The notes under the pieces: model-generated
What the model saw: the letters and a program-made list of their open reading frames with translations, nothing else
The model's database searches: none
What the model was told of the DNA's origin: nothing
Source of the DNA: Pseudomonadota bacterium
GTDB lineage: Bacteria > Desulfobacterota > Desulfovibrionia > Desulfovibrionales > Desulfovibrionaceae
Direction of reading: 5' to 3'
Assembly: GCA_023460395.1 (NCBI GenBank)
Contig: JAEWQB010000006.1
Coordinates: forward strand, 1 to 64,000
Length of the DNA: 64,000 nucleotides
Made by a program: the position numbers and the translations under genes
Shown: piece by piece, positions 17,755 through 26,754 of the stretch
How positions within the stretch are numbered: the stretch's first letter is position 1
How the letters are laid out: every line of letters starts with the position of its first letter

Positions 17755-18168
17755 ATGAAAGAATATTCCATCAAGCGCAATGGCAAAAACGCCTTAACCT
17801 TTGTGGGCGAACGACTTGTTTCTCTTGATGACCGGGAATGGATGGGCGTAACGCCCAATTGGTGGGAACTGGCGCTCTACAGAACCAGCGTGGGCAAATA
17901 TATTCTGGAATCCATTTTCCATATCAACTATCCCCACCGGCGCATTCTGCACGGAGCCATAAGTTTTTCTTCAGCCAACGTGGTGCGCGAGTACCTGACG
18001 CGAGAATGGAACGGACCGTCCATGATTGCGGAAGCTCTGCTCGGTCGCGCGGCACGGCGGGACGATGCCTTCCTCGGCACCATGGCACGGCGCGCGCCGC
18101 AGCCCGCCGCATTCACGTTATCCGGGCAATTGGCCCCAAGCGCGACCTCAGCAGCCGGTAACGCCTGA
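17755..18168 (+). CDS. Small soluble protein of unknown function
   Basis: The 137-residue product starts MKEYSIKRNGKNALTF. GGGGGA lies a few bases before the ATG at 17755; another in-frame ATG 12 bases upstream is possible. The first 95 residues look like a compact domain with many aromatic residues (REWMGVTPNWWELALYRT, KYILESIFHINYPHRR) and end in a helical segment REYLTREWNGPSMIAEALLG. The last 30 residues are Ala/Pro-rich. There is no signal peptide, membrane segment or Cys pair. I do not recognise the family. The hairpin after it (18202-18240) carries its U-tract on the other strand. Confidence 0.65.
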   Translation: MKEYSIKRNGKNALTFVGERLVSLDDREWMGVTPNWWELALYRTSVGKYILESIFHINYPHRRILHGAISFSSANVVREYLTREWNGPSMIAEALLGRAARRDDAFLGTMARRAPQPAAFTLSGQLAPSATSAAGNA

Positions 18169-18197
18169 ACGTATTTTCCCTCAGCCCACTTTCTACC

Positions 18198-18240
18198 AAA
18201 ACGGGGCACATCCGAACGGCATGGTATCGGATGTGCCCCG
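18198..18240 (-). terminator. Terminator of the ClC channel gene (possibly bidirectional)
   Basis: A perfect 14-base-pair stem (CGGGGCACATCCGA with its complement, 11-base loop) is followed on the minus strand by TTTTGG. It lies 55 bases past the clc stop and 30 bases past the plus-strand stop at 18168. Confidence 0.8.
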
Positions 18241-18294
18241 TCATATGAATCACACAGAACGCGGGGCATACTCCCCAGCAGCCGAGATCGGACG

Positions 18295-20109
18295 CTACGC
18301 CTCCGATTCCAGTTCCTTCAAGTGCCCGGAATACGCCAAAAACACATCGGAACGGTTGACCAGACCGAGAATGGCGTTCGCGTCGTCCGTCTGCACCACG
18401 GGAATCTGCCCCAAGTCGCTCTCCACAAATTTCAGCAGCGCCGTGTACAGGTCATCGCCTTCTTCCAGAGTTACCGGGGTCCGCGCCAGTTCGCTTACCA
18501 CAACCAACTCGAACAGGCTTTCCTCATACAGCAGATTACGCACGTCATTGAGGGAAAGAATACCTGTGATAATACCGTCCTGATTCTTGACCGGAAAGAA
18601 AAACTCATTGGTGCCGGAAATGATGTCCGTAAGCGCTTTAAGCGTTGTGGATTCTTCCAGCGTAGTCACCCGGCCCCGCTGATAAAAATCGCGCACATGC
18701 AGTTTTTCCAAAATATTTATAGTCGCATCATTGATGTGCGCGGGCGATTCAAACTTATTTTCCAACTGATTTTCATACAACGAGGTTTTGCGGTTCAGCA
18801 CCAGAGTCACCGCGGACGCCAGCATGAGCGGAGCCAGCAGACCGTAGCCTTGAGATAATTCGCAGACCATAATCAGCGGCCCAATGGGCGCGTTGGCAAT
18901 ACCCGCAAAAAACGCAGCCATGCCCACCAGCACGTATCCGCCGGGCTGGGTGACAATATCGGGGTACACCTTGTTGGCGGAAAATCCCACCACCCCGCCG
19001 GTCATGCCGCCCACAAACAGCGCGGGAGCGAACATGCCGCCGCTCATGCCGGAACCAAGGGTCAGGGACGTGGCCAGTGTTTTTCCTAAAAGCACCACAA
19101 GCATTGTCGCCACCGTTAATTCGCCCAACATGGCCTGCTCAAGCCAGCCATACCCCCCGGCAAGCACCTTGGGGTAGAGCACGCCCATTAGCCCCATGAG
19201 CAATCCGCCCGCAGCCATAGTCCACATAATGCCCACACGGGCACGCATTTTTTCAAATACGGAATACTTCAAGAACATAAAGGTGCGCACATACAGCCAC
19301 CCCATAAACGCACAGGCCAACGCAAGAATCAGATAAAAAGGCAACTCCATGATGGAGTGAAAAGAATACTGCGGGATGCCGAGTATAGGCTTTGTCCCAA
19401 ACACCACAGTGAAAACGGAGTAGGCAACGGTGGAGGAAACGACCGCGGGCAGCAGCGCCTCAGATTCAAAGTCTTCCTTATAAATCACCTCCACCGCAGT
19501 GAGCGCACCACCCAGCGGAGCACGGAAAATAGCGCCCAATCCTCCCGCAGCCCCCGTAAGCATCAGAATGCGCCGTTCCTTCACGGAAAGCCCAAGCCTG
19601 TCTCCCAGCCATGAGCCGATACCTGCGCCGATCTGCGAAATAGGCCCTTCACGACCAGCCGAGCCACCGGCGGCAATGGTCAAAATGGACGTAAGCCCTT
19701 TGATAAGGGGAGAAGCCGGACGGATGACACCCTTGTCGTGATGAAACGCCTTGATCATGGCGTCAGTGCCGTCTGTCATACCGGACAAAGAATTGGGTAA
19801 AAAGCGCTCTACAAGCCACCCGGTGACAAGGGCCACAATAACACAGGCCAGCGGCACAACCCAGGGGCGGAACACGGTTTCTCCGCCTTCCCCGTGAAAA
19901 AGCCCCTCCCCCGCCGGAGCTGGCGAGTGCAGCCCGGCCCATTGGGTGAGGATGAGGTGCTCAAAATATTCCATGCCCAAGTAAAAGAAAATGGAGGCAA
20001 TCCCCGTGAGCACTCCGAGCACTATACCGATAACCAATAGCCGCACATAGGTCACATTGCGGTATAAACGGAGATATTCTTTCCACAATTTCCGAAGGGG
20101 GGTAAGCAT
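18295..20109 (-). CDS. ClC-type chloride channel/antiporter with C-terminal CBS pair
   Basis: The 604-residue protein has a ClC core in residues about 20-440. It shows the selectivity motifs in order: GGSAGREGPISQIG with the gating glutamate, GAIFRAPLGGALTAVE, and SGMSGGMFAPALFVGG. A cytoplasmic pair of CBS domains follows (about 465-600; FFFPVKNQDGIITGILS and GQIPVVQTDDANAILGLV), which in this family binds adenine nucleotides and tunes transport. The ATG at 20109 has GGGAG upstream. The gating Glu in GREGP suggests a functional pore or exchanger. It stands alone between ribF and a terminator. Confidence 0.94.
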   Translation of the reverse strand: MLTPLRKLWKEYLRLYRNVTYVRLLVIGIVLGVLTGIASIFFYLGMEYFEHLILTQWAGLHSPAPAGEGLFHGEGGETVFRPWVVPLACVIVALVTGWLVERFLPNSLSGMTDGTDAMIKAFHHDKGVIRPASPLIKGLTSILTIAAGGSAGREGPISQIGAGIGSWLGDRLGLSVKERRILMLTGAAGGLGAIFRAPLGGALTAVEVIYKEDFESEALLPAVVSSTVAYSVFTVVFGTKPILGIPQYSFHSIMELPFYLILALACAFMGWLYVRTFMFLKYSVFEKMRARVGIMWTMAAGGLLMGLMGVLYPKVLAGGYGWLEQAMLGELTVATMLVVLLGKTLATSLTLGSGMSGGMFAPALFVGGMTGGVVGFSANKVYPDIVTQPGGYVLVGMAAFFAGIANAPIGPLIMVCELSQGYGLLAPLMLASAVTLVLNRKTSLYENQLENKFESPAHINDATINILEKLHVRDFYQRGRVTTLEESTTLKALTDIISGTNEFFFPVKNQDGIITGILSLNDVRNLLYEESLFELVVVSELARTPVTLEEGDDLYTALLKFVESDLGQIPVVQTDDANAILGLVNRSDVFLAYSGHLKELESEA

Positions 20110-20173
20110 GCATCTGCTCCCGGAGCAATTCGACGGTCCAGACCGCCAGTTTCCGGCAAAACAACGCCGGAAT

Positions 20174-20239
20174 GCGGACAGAGCGTTTCTGTCCGCCTAT
20201 AATGACAATCGGCCGCGCGGGACACTCCCATCGCGGCCG
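20174..20239 (-). terminator. Two hairpins between ribF and clc
   Basis: Two perfect eight-base-pair stems lie in the 149-base gap: CGGCCGCG/CGCGGCCG (20210-20239) and GCGGACAG/CTGTCCGC (20174-20196). On the minus strand the first is followed only by ATTGTCATTAT, so termination would be weak. Confidence 0.4.
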
Positions 20240-20258
20240 GTTTGTACGCCGTATCCAA

Positions 20259-21203
20259 TCAGAGGCAGGCCTCTGGCGTATCCAGTATTTGTCGGGCCAG
20301 TTCCACATCCTTGTGTATCTGGCCCACAAGGTCGTCCAGTCCCTCAAATTTTTTCTCATCCCGCAGCCGGGCGACAAAATTCACACGCAGTTCCCAACCG
20401 TAAATGTCGCGGTCAAAATCTAATAAAAACGTTTCCACGCTTGTTTCCGCATTCCCGAAGGTGGGGTTGGTGCCAATGTTTGTCACGGCCTTATACGCAA
20501 CGCCGTCCACTTCCGCCCACGTGGCATACACGCCCGGCATGGGGGTAAGCTCATCGCGCACGCACATGTTCGCCGTGGGAAACCCCAGCAATTTTCCGCC
20601 CCTGTCCATGCCATGCACCACAGTACCCCGGATAACATAAAACCGGTCCATAAGGGACCGCACATGCCAGACCTGCCCCGCGCGAATAAGGTCGCGGATG
20701 CGGGTGGAACTGACAATGGCACCGTCGATAATCACCGGGTCCAGCCGTTCCGTGGAATACCCGTAGGTAGCTCCCAGTGCGGTAAGCAACGCAAAGTTGC
20801 CCTTGCGTCCCTTTCCAAAAGAATAGTCGTATCCTACCACGAGTTCCCGCATGTGCAAACCGCGGACAAGCACATCGCGGACAAAGTTTTCCGGTTCCAT
20901 GGCAGCCATCTCGCGAGTGAACTCCAGCATGAGCACCAGATCCACGTCCAGCGCGTCAAACAAGTCGAGCTTTTTTTCGTAGTCCGTAATAAGCGGAGCC
21001 GCATGCGCCCCCGCAAGAACCTTGAGCGGATGCGGACAAAAGGTGACCACCACACCGGGAATGCCCAGTTTGGTGGCTTTCTCCATAGTACGGCGGATAA
21101 GCTTGCGGTGCCCGTTATGCACACCGTCAAAATTACCGATGGTCACACAGGTTCCCTGTGAAACATCAATGGAAATTTCCTGAAGCGTTCTTGCTATGTC
21201 CAT
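20259..21203 (-). CDS. ribF: Bifunctional riboflavin kinase / FAD synthetase
   Basis: RibF phosphorylates riboflavin to FMN and adenylates FMN to FAD. The 314-residue protein has the nucleotidyltransferase half (residues about 1-185) with VTIGNFDGVHNGHRKLI and VTFCPHPLKVL, and STRIRDLIRAG at its end. The flavokinase half follows (RGTVVHGMDRGGKLLGFPTANM; VETFLLDFDRDIYGWELRV). The ATG at 21203 has GGAAGG upstream. Many flavoproteins in this window (flavoredoxin, hydroxyacid dehydrogenase) need its products. No RFN element was seen. Confidence 0.96.
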   Translation of the reverse strand: MDIARTLQEISIDVSQGTCVTIGNFDGVHNGHRKLIRRTMEKATKLGIPGVVVTFCPHPLKVLAGAHAAPLITDYEKKLDLFDALDVDLVLMLEFTREMAAMEPENFVRDVLVRGLHMRELVVGYDYSFGKGRKGNFALLTALGATYGYSTERLDPVIIDGAIVSSTRIRDLIRAGQVWHVRSLMDRFYVIRGTVVHGMDRGGKLLGFPTANMCVRDELTPMPGVYATWAEVDGVAYKAVTNIGTNPTFGNAETSVETFLLDFDRDIYGWELRVNFVARLRDEKKFEGLDDLVGQIHKDVELARQILDTPEACL

Positions 21204-21404
21204 GCCCTTCCGCCAACAATCCTGAAACGGAGTTCTCTGTTTCGCGGTGTTTCCCCCGCCTGCCCCTTCCGTGAGGCGAAATCGCATCCACCCGCGACGG
21301 GCTAATAGCTACCGTAAAAGCCCCACCTCTTCAACCGTGAAGGTGAGCGGTGGCAAGCTGCTTACCCGCTCCCATGAAAAAACACATTTTCTTCAAAAAA
21401 CTGC

Positions 21405-21431
21405 TTGCCAAGGAACCCCATTCCCTATAGA
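21405..21431 (+). promoter_or_regulatory. Possible promoter of tRNA-Leu
   Basis: TTGCCA (21405-21410) and TATAGA (21426-21431) are 15 bases apart, about 40 bases before the tRNA. The spacing is shorter than ideal. Confidence 0.4.
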
Positions 21432-21471
21432 AGCTGTTTCTCGACGCCGGGAGCAATCCCGGAACGAACAT

Positions 21472-21558
21472 GCCCAAGTGGTGGAATTGGTAGACACGCT
21501 AGGTTCAGGGTCTAGTGGGGGTTCCCCCATGGAGGTTCGAGTCCTCTCTTGGGCACCA
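21472..21558 (+). tRNA. tRNA-Leu (anticodon CAG), CCA encoded
   Basis: The gene begins GCCCAAGTGGTGGAATTGG and ends CTTGGGCACCA with a seven-base-pair acceptor stem. The anticodon loop TTCAGGG gives CAG, and the long variable arm TGGGGGTTCCCCCA is typical of class II leucine tRNAs. The length is 87 bases including CCA. Confidence 0.96.
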
Positions 21559-21568
21559 TGTAAGAAAT

Positions 21569-21598
21569 AAGGCTTCAGCTTAGGCTGAGGCCTTTTTT
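21569..21598 (+). terminator. Rho-independent terminator of tRNA-Leu
   Basis: AGGCTTCAG pairs with CTGAGGCCT across a short loop and is followed by six T residues, 11 bases past the tRNA. Confidence 0.88.
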
Positions 21599-21699
21599 CG
21601 TGTATGTCCGCTATGTCCGCACGCAATCCCCTTGCGAAAACAATCCGGCCACGCCCCGCAAGGGGACGTGGCCGGAAAAAATACACAGGCATGGCCCCG

Positions 21700-22584
21700 C
21701 TAGCGAATGCCGTTAACGGCAAGACAAGCCTTGTACAGTCCTTGGGTGCCCAGATTCTCCAAACCTTGCGCCTGCGCGGCAATATACAATTGCTGCACCA
21801 GTGCAAGCCCCGGCAGAGAAAGGTTCATGGCTCTGGCTTCCTGCAGGGCTATACCCATATCTTTCACAAAATGTTTAATGTAGAAGCCCGGTGCAAAGTC
21901 GCCCTTCGCAATACGGCGGCCCAAATTGTTAATCGACCACGACCCCGCCGCTCCGCTCCCGATAACGTCGATAACCGCGTCATGATCCATTCCGGCACGG
22001 ACGGCGTACAGTAACGACTCCACCACGCCTATCATTGTACCCGCGATCAATATCTGGTTGCACATCTTGGTGTGCTGTCCAGCACCGGCTGGTCCCATGA
22101 GGCGCACATTTTTGCCCATGGCGTTGAAAAACGGCAGCACACGATCAAACACAGTCTGTTCCCCGCCCACCATAATCGCCAGTGTGGCATCCCGTGCACC
22201 AAGGTCGCCACCGGAAACCGGGGCATCCAGCGCGAAAAGACCACGCGGGGCCGCTTCTTCGGCAATGGTACGGGCCAGTGCGGGGCTGGAGGTGGTCATA
22301 TCCACGAGTACCGCGCCTTTGCGCGCATTGCGGAGAATGCCCTGCTCTCCCAGATACACTTCTTCCACGTCAGACGGAAAACCCACTATGGTAAAAAGAA
22401 TGTCGCTGCCCGCAGCCACTTCCGCAGGACTGTCACACCGGCGGGCACCCGCAGCCACCAGCGACTTCGTCTTTTCCGCCGTCCGGTTATATACAAGCGC
22501 GGGATACCCCGCCGCCATGAGATGCCCGCACATGGAGTTGCCCATGACACCAGTACCGATCCAGCCAATTGTCTTCAATTCCAT
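21700..22584 (-). CDS. NAD(P)-dependent beta-hydroxyacid dehydrogenase (3-hydroxyisobutyrate dehydrogenase family)
   Basis: The 294-residue protein is full length for the family. GWIGTGVMGNSMCGHLM is the Rossmann loop and substrate-specific signature at the N-terminus. DAPVSGGDLGARDATL is the substrate-binding motif, and the catalytic lysine lies in GAGQHTKMCNQI near residue 172. KDMGIALQEA is the conserved C-terminal helix. Relatives oxidise 3-hydroxyisobutyrate or reduce tartronate or succinic semialdehyde; the exact substrate cannot be read here. The ATG at 22584 has GAGGAG upstream, better than two in-frame starts before it. It stands alone between tRNA-Leu and the HD-GYP gene. Confidence 0.92.
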   Translation of the reverse strand: MELKTIGWIGTGVMGNSMCGHLMAAGYPALVYNRTAEKTKSLVAAGARRCDSPAEVAAGSDILFTIVGFPSDVEEVYLGEQGILRNARKGAVLVDMTTSSPALARTIAEEAAPRGLFALDAPVSGGDLGARDATLAIMVGGEQTVFDRVLPFFNAMGKNVRLMGPAGAGQHTKMCNQILIAGTMIGVVESLLYAVRAGMDHDAVIDVIGSGAAGSWSINNLGRRIAKGDFAPGFYIKHFVKDMGIALQEARAMNLSLPGLALVQQLYIAAQAQGLENLGTQGLYKACLAVNGIR

Positions 22585-22794
22585 GTGTTCGCTCCTCTTC
22601 AAGTTGGAATGGTCCACAGTCTCTTCCGTCGCCTCAGGCGTCGCCCTGCGATGCATGGTCTGACGAGGCGCGGGCTACACCCTACGTCGAAGGCGCGTCT
22701 CCTTGCAACTCTTCTCGCCCCGTCTGCCCACCTCGCTGCCGGAAAGCTGCTGGGAAGAACCAGAAGCCGCCGCGTATGCGGCGACTTCAGCCGC

Positions 22795-24000
22795 TCAGGA
22801 AAAAGGTGTGGGCGCGAACACCTGCCGTATGGTTTCGATAATACGCGCGTCCAACTGCCCACCGTCCACAAGCGAATCCAAAATACCCATCGCTTCTGGA
22901 AAACGCATAGCGGGTCGGTATGGCCTGTCTTCGGTAAGCGCCTGATAAATATCACAACACGTAAGCAAGCGCCCCTCGAACGGCAAATCCTGAGCGTGCA
23001 ACCCCTTGCCGTAACCCGATCCATCCAGCTTTTCATGATGCATGGATGCCCACTGCGCGATATCGCCGAATCCCCTCACCGACGCGAGCAGTTCCTCAGT
23101 AAGCGCAACATGCTCACGCATGGTGGAAAATTCTTCTTCCGTCAGCACGTCCGGTTTTTCCAGTATAGTGAGCGGAATGGAAAGTTTACCCACATCGTGC
23201 AGATAGCCAGCAATCATAATCTTATATTTGTGCTCTTCCTCAATACCAAGAAAGTCTGCCACGGTTCCCAGTTTTTCCGCCAACCCGCGGGAATGTTCCT
23301 TGGTGAAATGCGACTTGGCATCGATGATAAGCGCAAAAATATTGCAGACGCGCAGCATCTCTTCCGCATCCATCATTGCCTGAACAGGCGGCACAACGCG
23401 GTGGAGAGCCCCATCAATATTGGCGTCAGCGAGATCGGATAAAAAAGAAGGGGAGAGAAGGGAATGAAGCGCCTCAACCACGTGCGGCGCGTAGACCGTT
23501 CCAGACAGACGTGTCGTGTGCTCACGAATCTGCCGCTCCAGATCTGGTCGGTTGTCTCCCATGCGGAGATGCAGATCCATAGAGTCGGCAAGGCGCAAGA
23601 CAAGCGCCCGTAGCGGTATATCCGTTCCTTTCAGGGCGTGGAATCCTGTGCCATCCCAATTTTCATGGTGGTAGAGGACAACTCCCGCCACGTCGCCAGC
23701 AAAGGGAAAATCCTGAATATTTTCCTCACCCCGCGAACAATGGCTCTCGAATCTTTCAAACCGGAGAACGCCCTGAGGACCAGCCTCCTGCATGTACGCT
23801 GTCAGCGCATTGTCGTGGAGCATAGCGCAACAGGCCATGTCGCATACCTGCGCATCGTCCAGACCAAGCTCCGCGCAAATACGCGAGGATACGTATGCGG
23901 CCCGTTTGCCGTGGTTGGTTGTAACTCCCAACAGTTCCTGTTCCACCAAGTCCAACGCGCGGGAAAGGGAATATAATAATTCATTCAATGGAATAAGCAT
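22795..24000 (-). CDS. Tandem HD-GYP protein, probable c-di-GMP phosphodiesterase
   Basis: The 401-residue protein contains two HD-GYP-like domains. The first (about residues 20-180) has NHGKR, AMLHDNAL, HCSRGEEN and YHHENWDGTG. The second (about 215-395) has EHSRGLAEKL, YLHDVGKLSIP, REHVALTEELL and MHHEKLDGSGYGKGL, closer to the standard HHExxDGxGYP site. HD-GYP enzymes use a di- or tri-metal centre to degrade c-di-GMP. There is no receiver domain or membrane segment, so the protein is a free cytoplasmic effector. It is downstream of, and in the same direction as, a V4R sensor and a GGDEF cyclase, but a bidirectional terminator lies between, so it should have its own promoter. Confidence 0.92.
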   Translation of the reverse strand: MLIPLNELLYSLSRALDLVEQELLGVTTNHGKRAAYVSSRICAELGLDDAQVCDMACCAMLHDNALTAYMQEAGPQGVLRFERFESHCSRGEENIQDFPFAGDVAGVVLYHHENWDGTGFHALKGTDIPLRALVLRLADSMDLHLRMGDNRPDLERQIREHTTRLSGTVYAPHVVEALHSLLSPSFLSDLADANIDGALHRVVPPVQAMMDAEEMLRVCNIFALIIDAKSHFTKEHSRGLAEKLGTVADFLGIEEEHKYKIMIAGYLHDVGKLSIPLTILEKPDVLTEEEFSTMREHVALTEELLASVRGFGDIAQWASMHHEKLDGSGYGKGLHAQDLPFEGRLLTCCDIYQALTEDRPYRPAMRFPEAMGILDSLVDGGQLDARIIETIRQVFAPTPFS

Positions 24001-24510
24001 ATCATCTCCAGAAGTGACGCTCGCAGAAGAAAACTATCTCCTAGTATCTGTCAAATTGCGCCGCGTTTGTCCACCCCGGCGCGCATTGCGAGAAGGTTGC
24101 GCTCCCGGAAAAAATCCCCGCCGGGGGCCTGACGGTTCTCAACTTACCGGCTTTCTCTTTTGGCGAAAAAAGCGGCGCGGGTGCGGCGGCTCCTTTACGG
24201 GACGGACCGAAACACCATGCGCGGGAGAGCGAGAAACTCTTTTTTGGGGGGAGACGTGTAACCTCACACCGCTACCGGGGCACCATGCGCGGAAACACGC
24301 AAGGCCGGGGGAGTCACAAAAAAAACCGGCTGCTGGCAGCCGGTTTTACAATACCTGCGAGTATAATGACCGGGACGGGGGATTGTGCGTGCCTTTGTGC
24401 GAGAAAGAAGAAACACCGGGAACGCGCCCGGTAACTCTGGTGACTCCGGCAGCTCTGCCCATGAAGGCGCAACGAAGCCCCCCCGAAACACCTGCAACGA
24501 CAACGCATGG
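24001..24510. other. Intergenic region between the HD-GYP and GGDEF genes
   Basis: This 510-base interval has no frame with a ribosome site and family resemblance. It contains a bidirectional terminator at 24322-24347. On the minus strand, near 24050, TTGACAGATACT and an upstream TGGACA suggest promoter elements for the HD-GYP gene, but no pair has ideal spacing. Confidence 0.45.
24322..24347. terminator. Bidirectional rho-independent terminator after the GGDEF gene
   Basis: A perfect 11-base-pair stem, AAAACCGGCTG with CAGCCGGTTTT, has a four-base loop. It has A-tracts on one side and T-tracts on the other, so it can act on both strands. Confidence 0.85.
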
Positions 24511-25539
24511 TTACAACGCGGGACCATCTTCCGAATCGCCTTCATGAGACGGCACAGACGTGGTGCAGACCGAACAAACGACCAAATTGCGCCCCAAGCT
24601 TTTGGCCCGGTACAGGTTGTCGTCCGCCTGCTTAACCACGGCACACAAAGAAAACTCCTCGTCCGCATCGGGGAGAAGCGTGGACACGCCAAAGCTTGCA
24701 GTGACGGGAATAGAGGCACCATTCCACATAAACGGGTTCTCTTCCAGAGAGCGGCGCAACCGTTCGGCAATATCCTCAGCCTCCGCCTGTGAGGCGTCCC
24801 GAAGCAAAATAACAAATTCTTCACCGCCGTAGCGGTATATTCCGTCCCCATCGCGCAGCCCTCGCCGCACGCGTTGCGCGGCATATTGAAGAATGGCGTC
24901 ACCGGTTAAATGCCCGTAGGTGTCATTCACCAGCTTGAAGCGGTCAATATCCAGCATAATCAAACTGAACGGCAGCGATTGTTCGCGGGCCTCGGTCATC
25001 AGCCGTTCCGCGTCACCCATAAACATAAGCCGGTTCAGCGTGCCGGTAAGCGCATCGTGGCTGGCAAGTTCCTGAAATCGTGTTCTGCTCTCTTCCAACG
25101 CGGTCAGCGTGCGTTCAAGCCGCTGCACCATCCCGTTAAAGGCTTCTGCGAATTCCCCCATAAAAATGACCCGTTGGGAAAAATCCTCCTGTTCCACCTG
25201 CCGGACCTGCCATGTAAGATGGCGCAGGTTTGCCTGAAGGCTCTTCAGCCCCCCCGCTATGGCACCCCGGCCATGAATGCTGCAAGAAAGATCGCCCTCC
25301 GCGAAATGCGCTACCCCATCGCGGATAGAAAGCAGGGCGTCATGCAACTCCACCAAAGAAGAATTGGAAGAAAGTTCCCGTGGCAACGCTGGCGGAACCC
25401 GGTCAAAAACCAGACGGTGCAGATGCTTCAGCGCCATGGTAAGTTCATCCGACACAGAGTCTCCATCTTCAACCTCACAGCCATCAGGTCTGGAAGAAAG
25501 CTTGTTCTCCCAACGCGCGGGGTTACTGCTCGTCTCCAT
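24511..25539 (-). CDS. GGDEF diguanylate cyclase
   Basis: The 342-residue protein ends in a GGDEF domain (about residues 160-320). Its active site is YGGEEFVILL, with LDIDRFKLVNDTYGHLTGD upstream. RDGD lies exactly five residues before GGEEF and matches the RxxD inhibitory c-di-GMP site, so the enzyme is probably product-inhibited. The N-terminal part (about 30-150) is helical, with a HAMP-like or coiled-coil stretch (LKSLQANLRHLTWQVRQVEQ) but no membrane segment. The ATG at 25539 has GGGAGA upstream, lies inside the 3' end of the V4R gene and overlaps it by 17 bases, so the two are coupled. Confidence 0.94.
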   Translation of the reverse strand: METSSNPARWENKLSSRPDGCEVEDGDSVSDELTMALKHLHRLVFDRVPPALPRELSSNSSLVELHDALLSIRDGVAHFAEGDLSCSIHGRGAIAGGLKSLQANLRHLTWQVRQVEQEDFSQRVIFMGEFAEAFNGMVQRLERTLTALEESRTRFQELASHDALTGTLNRLMFMGDAERLMTEAREQSLPFSLIMLDIDRFKLVNDTYGHLTGDAILQYAAQRVRRGLRDGDGIYRYGGEEFVILLRDASQAEAEDIAERLRRSLEENPFMWNGASIPVTASFGVSTLLPDADEEFSLCAVVKQADDNLYRAKSLGRNLVVCSVCTTSVPSHEGDSEDGPAL

Positions 25540-26077
25540 GTCTGTCTCCCATTCCATCGGGGAACGCTACGGCCTCGAACCGGCAGACCCGCGCCCCTGT
25601 GCACCAGCAGTCCACCTCCCGCACTGCGTAATTGTCGCCGGTAAAAGCTTCCAATAGTCCCTGCAACAATCCCTCGTCATAAATGCAGACCACTTCGGAT
25701 TGCTCCGGCATGCCGGAACAATCCAAATCCTCAGTAACGGTAAAGACCAGACGATTGCCGTCCGCGCCTTCCACACGCAATATGCCCATGCCCAGATCCG
25801 CGAACGCTTGCGAGGCTTTCCCCACCAAAGCGGAAAAACTTTCGGCCCCCGCGCAAAAGCGTTCGTAAAAATGCCTTCCCGCCAGCGCCCCCGCACGGCG
25901 GAACACATCGTCGGCGCTTTCCGTGCCGTACACCTGTTCTAGGATATCCCGTAATGTAAACTGAAAAAGTCTGTATGCCTCCAGACGCAGATTAGGACCC
26001 AACGACGGTCTGGCGTTGGTCAAATCCACCCCGATGGTATCCTCCCAAAAAAACCGATACTTACGATCTGCCGTCAT
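25523..26077 (-). CDS. V4R-domain sensor protein
   Basis: The 184-residue protein has a C-terminal V4R (4-vinyl reductase) domain. Its signature is VREVDCWCTGARVCRFEA near residues 153-171, with cysteines that may bind a metal or small ligand. The N-terminal half is helical (LRLEAYRLFQFTLRDILEQVYG; RAGALAGRHFYERF), as in haem-NO-binding-associated and other V4R sensors. It has no signal peptide. The gene overlaps the GGDEF cyclase, so it probably supplies the input that controls c-di-GMP synthesis. The ATG at 26077 has GGGGGA upstream. The ligand is unknown. Confidence 0.8.
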   Translation of the reverse strand: MTADRKYRFFWEDTIGVDLTNARPSLGPNLRLEAYRLFQFTLRDILEQVYGTESADDVFRRAGALAGRHFYERFCAGAESFSALVGKASQAFADLGMGILRVEGADGNRLVFTVTEDLDCSGMPEQSEVVCIYDEGLLQGLLEAFTGDNYAVREVDCWCTGARVCRFEAVAFPDGMGDRHGDEQ

Positions 26078-26754
26078 CAAACATTCCCCCGTCCCTCGTA
26101 GTCATATGGACTATCCGTAAAAACCCGTTACACTCGCATACGCGTACCCTAAAAAAGGCGCATCCGCGCGGTAGCGTTGTTCCCCCGACTCCGCCGCCAC
26201 TTCCCATGCTACGGCGCAAGGCCGTCTTTCCATTCAATTGTCGGCAAACTTTACAATAAACTGCCATAAAAACAGCAAATCGGTAGACAATCTATAATAT
26301 GTAATCACCTAAAAGCCATAAATATGCAACAGAAAGTCTCCCTTTCTCTATGTTGCTATTTTTCCGCGAAAAACGCGCTCTTCCACTACACCCTGCTACA
26401 CATTGCGTCCGTCTTCCCGAAGATACACCTCTTTGCAGGTCTTTCTTTCCGCCTTGTCAATGGCTGTGCATCCTGCCATAGTCGGAAAACTGGTAGAAGA
26501 CTCACAGGTTTCCGCGTGAGCAGGACACTGCGCATTTCAAACAATACCGTCAATCAGGAAACATAGCTATTCCTGCATAAGGTCCGCGCACTTCCCGCAT
26601 GCCCGGTACTGAAGAGACAACTCTGTCTCTGTGGCGGTGCGCTGTGCCACGGCAATAGCCCTTACGCCGCAGGCCACGTTAGTAGTACATACCATGTCGC
26701 CGCCGCACCCGCGCTGCATCGGGTGTTCTGGCAACCACTTCAGGGGAGCTGCGC
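26078..26754. other. AT-richer divergent regulatory region
   Basis: This 677-base gap separates the minus-strand V4R/GGDEF genes from the plus-strand two-component genes. It is the most AT-rich part of the neighbourhood. A TATAAT at 26293-26298 resembles a -10 box without a good -35 partner. A perfect AGAGACA/TGTCTCT hairpin (26613-26630) and a GTGGC/GCCAC hairpin lie in the likely leader of the sensor kinase gene. Open frames here lack ribosome sites and family resemblance. Confidence 0.4.
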
